Assembly: GCA_022457065.1 (NCBI GenBank)
Contig: JAJGBQ010000002.1
Coordinates: 5,208,001-5,272,000, forward strand
Direction: 5' to 3'
DNA length: 64,000 bases
From: Curvularia sp. ZM96
Lineage: Eukaryota; Ascomycota; Dothideomycetes; Pleosporales; Pleosporaceae
Numbering within the stretch: the stretch's first letter is position 1; each line of letters begins with the position of its first letter. Shown one piece after another: positions 22,510-31,594 of this stretch. The position numbers were made by a program, and so were the translations under genes. Under the pieces are notes generated by a model. It was not told the origin of the DNA and did no database searches. It worked only from the letters and a program-made list of their open reading frames with translations.

Positions 22510-23640
22510 GTGAAGTAACGTCCATCCCCACGTAACGGGACACCCTGCGTGGCGGGACGCCACAGACACTCCCCAACATAACAAACTCAACAATAAGTTA
22601 GAAGAATAGATATTCTCGGGATAGTAGCCTTAAGCTATAAGGTCTATTATATCTCAACTTGTTTTAGAAATAGCTTCTACTTACCGTGCAATACAACAGT
22701 TTAGTATAAGCGTTGTACAACCGTCTCGCTTTGGCTGGCAGTGGATGCGTCGAAAGCTTATGCATCTTGTCGAAAGTCCGTCAACTTGTAGCTTGTTATA
22801 TTACTATCTTATCCCGAGCACTGCGCTTAAGCTCGAGAGGTTGTCGTGCTTCTGTGCTAATTCTAAGTCCGCCTGCTAGAAGTGCTAGATAAGAAGGACG
22901 ACCCACACACCTAGCTTAAAGCAGCTTAGCTGTAATCTATCGCTGCTGACACTAGATCTGTGGCTGTGTGGCTGTGTGGCTGTACGGCGCTCTTGCCAAG
23001 CGCGCCAGGACACCCGAAAACCGGCGCGGATTAGGAGTAGGGCTAGGTCTAAAGGCCCCCCGCGTTTGGCTCGCGTCAACGAACACACCCAGCATCGAAG
23101 CCGCAACTAGCTTCCGATACAGCCATTATGCAACTTCGAGACGCAGTGCAATAGATGACCATAGCTAATGCGAAAGCTTACATGTTATAGAGATAGACCG
23201 TCGCGCCGCCCTCTAGCTCCGCAGACCCGCCGTTGATCCCTCGTCCGACCCACCACGTCTTCGTACTTCTCAAGCACATCGCAACCGATACATACCAAAC
23301 AGTAGCCGAATGTCGCTTTAGCTCATGGATTGCAAGCACGTACAAAGGTGGGAAAAGGTCTGCATATCTTGGGGATACAGCTATCGAACGATCATACAGC
23401 GAATGGCTCCTTGCATAAGCACTGCAATCATTAGGGGCGTGGTGAGGTACTTCAGTTTGATCTCCAAGGATGATGAAGAGTTTGGATCGTTGATGCTTAT
23501 AAGCGTTGGGTAATGGTAGAGCAGAGATCTAATAGTAGCTATACTTGGTAAGGTACTACGCTGACCAAGGCTGCATACCGTCCTGTCATCGACAACGGCC
23601 CTTATATCTCTTCGCAATGCCATCCAGTGCGGACGTTCAT
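22510..23640. other. Intergenic, mixed composition, no gene
   Basis: Short ORFs only. A CTGTGTGG run (about 22960-22985) is the only low-complexity feature. From 22580 to 22720 the sequence is AT-rich. Confidence 0.4.
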
Positions 23641-23700
23641 GGCAACCCTATGGCCGATGCGGGTCGTCCATCCTCCTCTCTGTGGTGGTGAACTCTAGTG
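23641..23700. repeat. Dispersed repeat, copy 1 (second at 29230)
   Basis: CAACCCTATGGCCGATGCGG followed by GTC.TCCATCCTCCT matches CAACCCTGTGGCCAGTGCGG at about 29231 in the same orientation. Similarity fades after about 60 bp. It is probably a fragment of a common repeat. Confidence 0.5.
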
Positions 23701-23843
23701 GCAAAGTCCTGTCGTTGTTGTCTCGTATCACTCGTAAGCATGCTTATGCAGCTTAGCCTATCCTACAAGTGCATGAGCTTCATGTTCAATAACACAAAAG
23801 CAGCATTAGACTTCTCCCTTTGAGTTCTCTCTTTGCCACCGCA

Positions 23844-24079
23844 TTAAGCTTCGAGGGAAGTCTTTGTGTCAGGATGGTGACAGCCAAGGGCCCGGTGCTA
23901 TAGCTCGAAGCACTTTTCCATCAACAACATAGCTTCTTCATTCCGGCTTTGAGACTTCCACATGTATGCCAGGTTGGCCATATTGATCAGCGTGTCTGGA
24001 TGCTCCTCCCCAAGTACCCTCTTTTTCGTCTCTATCACTCGCATCTCTAGCTCTTCAGCATCCTTCCACTCTTGTTCTG
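23844..24079 (-). pseudogene. Kinesin-light-chain-type TPR fragment
   Basis: On the minus strand the sequence reads EQEWKDAEELEMRVIETKK, VLGEEHPDTLINMANLA and SRNEEAMLLMEKC, then a TAG, then HHPDTKTSLEA and a TAA. This is the TPR_10/TPR_12 repeat signature (GEEHPDTL..MANLA) common at the C-terminus of fungal NLR-type and related proteins. One full repeat and part of the next are present. Stops at 23898-23900 and 23844-23846 show that it is dead. The upstream side fuses directly to a transposase fragment at 24080. Confidence 0.75.
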
Positions 24080-24310
24080 ATCACAATACTCAACAAAATC
24101 CATACTAGCGTGAGATCTATGGCCATCAAGAATGAGTAACCAGTAAGATTGTCGAGCGCTCTCCTTGATGTAGCGATCAAACACCTGTTCAGGCCAAGCA
24201 AGGCCTATATCGTTGTACGTTCAGCCCGAGAGTGATGACGTGATGAATACTGAGTGCTCGCCTGGCTTGGTTTCCTCAACCCAGCTCAATTGTTGTAACG
24301 GTCGGTAACG
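24080..24310 (-). pseudogene. Fragment of pogo family B transposase
   Basis: Minus-strand translation gives WVEETKPGEHSVFITSSLSG, then GLAWPEQVFDRYIKESARQS and LLILDGHRSHASMDFVEYCD. This is the segment holding the second catalytic Asp of the pogo B transposase (compare LLILDGHGSHLTMEFIEYCD at 41108-41167). It is cut off right after YCDQNK, where the TPR fragment begins. The neighbouring piece at 31253-31465 covers the same segment and stops at the same place. Confidence 0.75.
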
Positions 24311-24663
24311 GTGGAGGGGAGGACCGCGCTGAATTGACCATATACGATGGTGGGCTGCTTATGTATGCTATAGGCCAGAGCTAGTGTTAAAGGAGACCAA
24401 ACTATCCTTTAGTTATCACCTGACTTCACTGCTGACCTCTGTATGCCGTTATAACTACTCCTCAGCTGCCGCGATCAACAAGGCTGACTAATACTAGCCC
24501 TGAAGGTGTGCAGGATCTGGAGTACTGTCTTGTACTGCCTTTCCTAGCTGTTGATTGACGTCCCCCATATCTAGTTGTTTGAGGAACCCCTGGTGTTTTT
24601 GCCGCACAGAAGACTTGGTGAGTCCATCCACTGACATGCTCGTGGTAGGCCACCACTCTATAT
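24311..24663. other. Intergenic, no gene recognised
   Basis: No coding frame with recognisable content. It probably contains further remains of the transposase fragment's upstream side. Confidence 0.35.
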
Positions 24664-24720
24664 TGTCAGCCTATTCAGGTTAGTTTCCGTTGGTAATCTT
24701 GTCTCCTTGCTAGTGCACCA
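24664..24720. repeat. 5' fragment of the solo LTR family found at 24935
   Basis: TGTCAGCCTATTCAGGTTAG and the following TTGGTAATCTTGTCT match the first 50 bp of the LTR at 24935-25056, then diverge. It is a truncated copy. Confidence 0.55.
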
Positions 24721-24934
24721 CCCAGAACATCCAAAGTGCTGGTGTCAAGAGCGCAGCTCAGCACCACTACGGCAGGAGAACCACAAAAATGTTTGAATGA
24801 TTAAAAATAGTTGATTGAGGTACAGAACAGTACATATCGTCAACCTCTCAGGCCTGGCAGCTAGTTGACACACTAACACAACACAGAGGTAACCCCGAGT
24901 GACAAGCCCGACAGACAGACTCCAACACCGTAGT

Positions 24935-25056
24935 TGTCAGCCCATTCTGGTTAGTCTCGTTTAGTAATCTCGTCTATATATTGTTCTTATCTTACGTAGT
25001 TTGTAACACAACCAACTCTTCTTCTTCTTCACTTGAGAACCTTGTACAGGTTTACA
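24935..25056. mobile_element. Solo LTR, 122 bp, with 5-bp target duplication
   Basis: The element starts TGTCAGCCC and ends GGTTTACA, with GTAGT on both sides (24930-24934 and 25057-25061). TG..CA ends, an internal TATATATTG near position 42 of the LTR and a pyrimidine-rich TTCTTCTTCTTC run fit an LTR of a small retrotransposon. It lies about 150 bp beyond the stop codon of the transcription-factor gene, possibly in its 3' untranslated region, and might influence transcript ending (inference). Confidence 0.75.
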
Positions 25057-25203
25057 GTAGTTACCTCTGGCGCGTGCTGAAATCATAAAAATCAGCTCTA
25101 CAGGTCTCATAACTTAATTACAAAGCCAGCGCATCTACCAAAACCTCCGTTATTGAGGGACGTCATCTTAGTATGTCCCGGTAAACATAGATCAAGCAGG
25201 TGG

Positions 25204-27878
25204 CTACTGATTGTTCTCTGGAAGATTCGGGTACCCCATCCATGTATAATCTTCCATAGGATGTCTACTTAGAAAGAATTCGGTATACAGCAGATTAGAT
25301 TGATCGAAATCCGTTATGAAGGGGGTGCTGAAGGTTGGAAGCGTTTGCAGGGCCGGGTCTAGCATAAAGTCCTGATCTGGCTGAGATTCCCCAGATGCCT
25401 GTACAGGCTGCTCTTTTTCGAGAGTGGTAGTGGACTGGGTATCGACGTTAGAGGTCGCAGCGGCATAGCTGTAAGACGGCCTTGCCTGTTCCTCTGCGAA
25501 AATATCGGATTTTTCAGTTCGGACTCGCGGTACTCTGGTCCTGATGATGTCCATAACCACTTCGTACGCGCGCTTGGCGACAGGATTCCCAGGACCCATC
25601 GACCAGAGCCATCGAACTAGCTTATCGATGCTCTTAGAAAGTTCTTCGCCTTCTTGGGTCGTGCCAGTTTCTGAGGACATCTCAAGCAGGAAAACCGCTA
25701 TCGCCTGCATTATGTAGTGTACGATACACCACCACGGACTTCGCTGGTAAATAAACATCAAGTCCGGTTGGTCAGGGAAAAGCCGCGTTATTTCTTGAGC
25801 AGCGTGGATACATGTCTTGGCCGTGTTCTTATCAAAGGTTGCCGAAGCATCACTCTGGGCTTTGATGCGTCGCTCGAGGCGGCAGAGGCTTGGGCGAGAG
25901 ATAACTAATCTGGCGCTATGGTAGTGGAAGCGAAGCAACAATGGCTCACACTGGGCGCGGTGTTCTTGAATAAAGTCCACTGGGCCGAGTCGTTCAGGTA
26001 GCGCTTCTGCCACCCATTCATCGATTTCTCTTGTCAATGAGGTAATCTCTTTTTGAGTCTGCTGCCAGGGAACCATCGATGCTCGTGGCAAGTACAGTTT
26101 CGAGAGGGCTTTCTGCATGATGACAGCGAGTTTTACACGAGCCTGTAGGAACGAAACATGCATGCCGGTCTCTAAAACGCGTCTGGTCGATATACCTAAT
26201 CGAGATGGTTCCGAAAGTGCGATATTTTCACGTCTTATGCCTGTTGGATCCCTTATCCGAGGTAGAACATTGTTGATGGATTGTTCTACTGGTAATACCT
26301 GCGGCAAAGGAACCGTGCATTCATTGTTAGGTATAATGCAAGGTCGACCGATGAGGGCGCACAGTTGACTCTCAATGGAATGTAGGCTCCACCATGTTCT
26401 TACCAAGCTCTCTTTATGTTTTGGCGAGGCGGAGGGATCGTCGTTTCGAAGATGAAGGCCAACAGCAAGAGCGAACCGTAGGGATGTACCTATCATCATC
26501 CAGGCTCTAGAGGAATAACGTTAATATTGTAAACGGACGAGGCTATAATCTGGACTGTCTCACCTGCTAACATGACCAGCTGTCAAGTAATATAAAGACA
26601 GCAGACCAGTAGCCTAATAGCGATTAGAGTGTGCCGACAGACATCCTAGAGTACTCGGTAACACACCTGAATTATTGGCAGACTAGGAGCACGAAGAGAA
26701 GTGGCAACTTTGTCTAATCCGAGAATCCGAATTGCTCTCGTCATGTAGATGAGGTGGTCTCGTTCGTCTGCTCGCCATTCTGCCTGTATCAAATGCGCAT
26801 ACTGTGCTCCTATTGCTAAAACCAAGTTCAATGTCGCTTGCCAATGCTCCGGGACTTGGTAAATTCGGTTTCGTTTCGCGGAGTTGTTGTACCTTCGAAA
26901 TTGGTCCTCGAAAACGTCGGATACAATGGGGAAAGAGTCGTGAATCGTCCGCATATAGCAGTCAAACAGCTTTTCAGCTGTCTCTGGCGAAGGCAGTTCG
27001 TATGGGTCCACCATGATGTCCACATCGAGGTCGTCACTATCCAAATAAAAGGTGGAATCCGAGACACGCGAGATGTTGCCTACTTTGGGTGATTGTTGTT
27101 GAGTATGCAGAGCATCTTCTCGTTGCACAACTGCCTCCTTGTTGCTGCCTTGTAACTTGTAGAGTGACCCATATGGGCGCTCCCACTCCTCTGAAGCTCT
27201 ACTATCGATTTGAGTTTTAAGGTCCCGCAACCACTGAATTTCAGAATTTTGTCCAACGAAGCCGGTGGCTCTTGACTCGCTATTTCGAAGCAGGTCCTCG
27301 TCTAGAAGCTGGGAACCGTCATCAGAGTTTACTGACCCAGAAATGTCGGTTGCTCCTCCATCAGACAATGCCTCCTCTCTTGATCGTTTCCCAAGTGATC
27401 CCACTGCCATAGTTGATACATGAGCAGAATCGTTATGTCTAAACTTTTTGTGTATCAGTACTAGTAACGCTATAAGTTTGAGAACATACTGAATCGAAAA
27501 GTTGATCAATTTTTGTCTGCCCTCTATCATCAACATGGGCACTCAAATCTCTCAGAAGAGCAAGGAGCTGAATGTTTTGCTCTGTAGCACTGTTTAGGAG
27601 TTAGTTAGGCAATCATATAGAGTCTGGAAGACGAACTTTTTAAAGCGATCCTTTCGAGCCAGTGGATAGATGCAAGGTACATGTCGATCTACACAGTTTC
27701 GACAGTACGGCTGCTCGCCAGTACACCTGATCTTGCGCTGGCGACAGTAATCACATGCTCTCTCTACCTTGGGTTGGTTGGCTTTGACAGGTTTGGGGGG
27801 TTTCTCTTGAGGGAAATTGTGCTCGTTGTCACGACTTCCCAGCCTGGGGATGGCTACTTTCGGCCGTTGATCGGCCAT
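25204..27878 (-). CDS. Zn2Cys6 transcription factor with fungal-specific middle domain
   Basis: Nuclear DNA-binding regulator. Exon 1 (27878-27637) encodes a zinc cluster with Cys42, 45, 52, 59, 62 and 69 in ACDYCRQRKIRC..PYCRNC..PC (Cx2Cx6C..Cx2Cx6C), followed by basic RKDRFK. Introns with good borders are 27636-27590, 26666-26614 and 26563-26507. A further intron is needed near 27485-27404: the neat pair GTATGT/TTTAG (27489-27439) breaks the frame, while GTTCTC..GGCAG keeps it. That gives about 811 residues. The Fungal_trans domain is visible from PSPETAEKLFDCYMRTIHDS (exon 3) through HVSRAWMMIGTSLRFALAVG to the TWWSLHSIESQ segment. The C-terminus is acidic and aromatic-rich, suiting an activation region. 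The zinc cluster, the middle domain and the spliced frame are intact apart from the uncertain intron. Target genes cannot be told from the sequence. Confidence 0.88.
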
Positions 27879-28409
27879 CGAATTACACTAAGGGCCACGA
27901 GAGCACAATAATGTAGTTATGAGGTAGTGATTCTAGAGGGTGACATTAAAAGATGCGTTGCCGCCGTGTATTTCATGGGTCGGTCCATTGACTTATGACG
28001 TAAGGGTGGGACGCGGGATGACGAAAAAATTCGGTATTTGGCAGGGATAAGTGGGGCAATGGCGGCTTGATAGGCGTGATAGGCGTTCAGTTACTTTGAT
28101 AGCCCATCAATGGCCTGCTTCGGCACGCTGCCGCTGTTAGTATCGCCCCATGCAGGAAAGAAAATGGACGGCCCGCACCGGCCACACCCTTGTCGAGATG
28201 TATTGGACTAGATAGTGCTGGGAGAGAAATTAAGTCAATGAAAAGAAGACTGAGCCACATGTGGCGGCACCCAGACTAAGCCCCGTTGCTGACGCTTAAC
28301 TTAGTTCGGTAAGGTGACTGCCAAGTGATCCGCTTATGAAGCGGGGCAAAATCCCCACTGCTTCCTACCATCACTCCATAATATCTCCAAACAGATCGTC
28401 GTGCTATAC
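27879..28409. other. Upstream region of the transcription factor, no gene
   Basis: About 530 bp of mixed composition upstream of the minus-strand gene. It probably contains its promoter. I can point to no defined regulatory site. Confidence 0.4.
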
Positions 28410-28754
28410 GATGGCCACTCCAACCGCTTACGCTAGGTACCCACCCCTTTTATGGCTAGCTATTCTACTCAGCCCATTGTACTCCCTACTAACCTATACG
28501 CAGAACCATGTTCGAATACACCTCCGGTCAGCTCCGGGACGTGGCATCCTCTCCAAGCCTCGAAACACTACCAGTCACTCCTCCCGCCCATCCATCCCCA
28601 CCTGTCGCTCTCCATGCAAGCATCTTTGCAGGCCGATCAGCTGCTCTGTTTTCCATGCCCTCGCCTGGAGTTAGTGCAGAGCCGTCTCCCACACTCTCTT
28701 AAGAATCTACTCAGGTCTATACAAGAATGGTCTGATCCCGCTTTTGGTACATAG
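28410..28754 (+). CDS. Uncertain small ORF(s), possibly a gene remnant
   Basis: Three overlapping plus-strand frames are open. Two have gene-like codon use: 28452-28754 (100 codons, MASYSTQPIVLPTNLYAEP start) and 28508-28702 (64 codons, MFEYTSGQLRDVASSPSLE). They could be parts of one protein separated by a one-base shift near 28505, where YAEP is followed by the MFEYTSG start. Pro/Ser-rich, no domain. It may be a degraded gene or chance; no intron signals settle it. Confidence 0.25.
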
Positions 28755-29916
28755 GATGTTGTTACGGTTTAACAGGGTTAGGCTGGTTTTGTTCTCATAA
28801 GGAGAGCGTTGATTGGTTTGATTTGAAGGTTAATTTACAAAGGTTGGGGGAGAACAGATGTTATTTAGTAGGTATTGATTACTGACAGCGCGCAATGCAC
28901 CTAAATTCTGGAGTACTTGTCTTCCTTGCAAAGTTTACCACTTAGGTAATATGATATTAGTACAGACTTGCTGGGGTGGTGTAGTGGGGTTCAAAACGGC
29001 CCCATGGCGGTGCAGTTTGAGCTAAATCAGGGTCTCAAACCAACAGCTCCACAGCGGGAACCAGAACAGGACCCCACGGAAGCTAAATCGGGCTGCCATA
29101 GCCAAAGCGGTGCGCGCTAGCGCGGTCGGTCAAGTAAGTTTAGAATTGAACCCATTCCTCGTGTCTATGTAAATTACAGTATCCTGAACACTTCATCATC
29201 ACCTGAATTGAGAAAATACCGCCCTTCGCGCAACCCTGTGGCCAGTGCGGGTCGGCCATCCTCCTAGCTTATGGTATTAACTTCTAGCACTGGATCGCCA
29301 CAGTTTTGCATGACTACTCATAGAACACATGAACTAGCACAAACCATAGTATCCCACATTAGGCACTAGTTAGATTACAATTCTCTATAGCCGCTTGCGT
29401 CTGCAAGTCTCACGCATCTTGCAAAAGTTCAGCCTTTCACTGCCACGCATGGTTTGCGCCTCCAGCTCTGTTACCCCGCTACGCTTCTACCTCGCGCTCT
29501 TCAGTTCTTAACGTACAGACACTACTAGACACACAAGTAATGCTTGTGTTTGCTATTCAGGCGTTTGGTGTAACGTCTGTCCCGTATAACCGAGAAACCC
29601 GCCTCACCGAGACGGATTTGCTATCTATACTTCTGCTTTCTTTTAACGTAACCTTGTCGAGCTGCACTCGACGTAGTCTTGTCCTTTCGACGTCTGTCCT
29701 CCGCTACGCAGTGTGTAGCACAAAAAATACGGTCGTCTTCGTTGTGCTATCGATCGTTTCATGCGCGGCATCTGCAGCCTCTTCTCCTTCGCACCCCTGC
29801 ATCGCCACACTAACTTATGTATTGCCGCTGCTCGGAGCGCTAAGACGATAGGATGATAGCTAAGATACATCGTCCTACGCGTTGAGTGCATTCAGCTACA
29901 CAGGCAATCCTTCCGG
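28755..29916. other. Intergenic, no gene recognised
   Basis: This holds the second copy of the dispersed repeat (about 29231-29290) and a 103-codon plus-strand ORF (29540-29851) that is Ser/Leu/Val-rich without motifs. No gene is supported. Confidence 0.4.
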
Positions 29917-30343
29917 CAGTGGCTGGTGAGATTTGTCCCCCTGTTTTTGAGATTTGTCCCCCGCCGAAGTATCGGAAATGGCAACTTTTGCGCTCTGCAT
30001 TGCAACTCTACTGCATCTCTAAATGTAATTTTTATCTTTGAAGCTTGGAATACGTTGTGCATACGCTAAAGTACCCCTTACCTGCATTTTGTAACTTCTG
30101 ACAGCGATGGGAACGAGCTAAATGGAGTTGAAGTTGGCGATTTCTTCGAAAATGTCACTAACTTTACCACGCAATTGAACTATAACACAGGCTGATCTTT
30201 AGCTTTAAATTCTTAGGGAAGCTTTGCGAGGCTCTAGAAGAATTTATAACGTTTAAAAATCTACTTGCAATTTTGCTGGTGTTAAGTTTTGTGGATGTAA
30301 AGCAATTCGGTACTTCGGCGGGGGACAAATCACGCCAGCCAGT
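29917..30343. mobile_element. MITE-like element with about 40-bp inverted ends, 427 bp
   Basis: The left end CAGTGGCTGGTGAGATTTGT and the reverse of the right end GACTGGCTGGCGTGATTTGT match closely. Both continue into CCCCCGCCGAAGTA. On the left, the TGAGATTTGTCCCC segment is duplicated (29927 and 29948), so that end is longer. CAGTGGCTG resembles CAGT-starting Tc1/mariner-type ends, but no flanking TA duplication is visible. The interior has no ORF. Confidence 0.65.
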
Positions 30344-31252
30344 CCGCTCGTCAAAACACAAGATCCTGCCTGTGAACGCGGAGTGTATGTAAATAGAGGC
30401 TGCACATTATCAAACTTCACCTAGTTTCGTTTCATGTGATAAAGTATTGTTCAAGCCCTCCGAAGGGGCGATGATGGTGCTTGTTAATGGTGGAGCAGGG
30501 GTGCATCGTCGTTGCAGCTTCTGTAGCTAAAGATCAAATGCCTAGAAACAAAGCCAGCAATACTGTAATTTTTGTATTGGAGACCTACAGTAGGCGAAGA
30601 CATGTCCGGAGCGTAGTTTTAGCATAGCTGAGCCTTTATTAGATGGCGGGGTTGAGTCGGTGATGCTTGAACGATGTTCGTGGTTCTGCGCGGTGGGATG
30701 TTCTACCAGTAGGGAGGAAGGTTACCTAGGGACGCACCTTACTCTACCATGTCGTGTCTACCATGAAGTCCGAAACAGTGGCAAGAACTTCGCAACAGCT
30801 ATCAACTATGAGTTTACGGATGCTCCTGACGATCCAGCAGACTATGTTTGGTGTGAGAACGGCGAAAGGAAATGTGGCAGAAACGTGCTTACTTGTTAGA
30901 ACTTCATGCCCGACTTCGCTGACCGAACCATGGATTCCGATGAGAGGACACCTCCGCTAACAAACAAGCGTAAACAGCAGGAATTGTGGCTCCACACCTA
31001 CAATTCCTCTATAATGAGCAATTCAAACTTCTGCGTCGTCCAGTCAACTTTCGACACTACATTCAGCAACGAGTTGTGTTCGGAACAGCTGAACAGCCCC
31101 TACCTCGTAAACGCCTGCACTTCGCAGCTGGACGAGCTTCCCTGGGCTTCGTCTGACACCTCTTTCGACCAGGCCGTTGCGTGCTACGACCTTCCGAAAG
31201 AACTCTCGCGCAGGTCCTCTGAAGTATCAACAACTGCCTTTGCCTTGTTTTG
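30344..31252. other. Stretch with two short ORFs, no gene supported
   Basis: Plus-strand ORFs 30660-30899 (79 codons, six Cys, ends GRNVLTC) and 30906-31253 (115 codons) follow one another. They lack a signal peptide, introns or known domains. The region adjoins a transposase fragment at 31253 and may be old repeat DNA. Confidence 0.35.
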
Positions 31253-31465
31253 ATCATAGTGCTTGATAAAGTCAAGTGTAATGTGAGTTCTATGGCCATC
31301 AAGGGTAGGTAGCCGGTAAGACTGTTGAGCTCTCACCTTGGTGTAGCTATCAAAAACCTGTTCGGGCCAGACAAGCCCTATATTATTGTCTTTCAGCCCG
31401 ACTATGATAAGATAATGTGTACTTGGTGTTCCCCTAGCTGGGTTTCCTCTACTCAGTTTGATTGT
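31253..31465 (-). pseudogene. Second fragment of pogo family B transposase
   Basis: Minus-strand text WVEETQLGEHQVHIILS, GLVWPEQVFDSYTKVRAQQS and DGHRTHITLDFIKHYDQNK parallels 24080-24310 at roughly three quarters identity. It breaks off at the same DQNK point, after which an unrelated sequence follows. TAG codons and the loss of both ends make it a relic. Confidence 0.7.
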
Positions 31466-31594
31466 ATATTATCGGAAGCGGACTAATTACTCTGTCAACC
31501 ACAGTAATGCAGGGGTATATTCCGTCTGATCCTTACCGACTGAACAATTCCCGCGTTGCCGGCAATAAAAGTAGAGATTGCGACCCTTCCGGAG

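Noticed and set aside
29540..29851. A 103-codon plus-strand ORF
   Set aside because: Composition is Ser/Leu/Val-rich without a signal peptide or domain, and the opposite strand is equally open. No support as a gene.
30660..31253. Two consecutive short ORFs that could be a small secreted Cys-rich protein
   Set aside because: No signal peptide at the start, Cys spacing matches no effector family I know, and the region adjoins transposon fragments.
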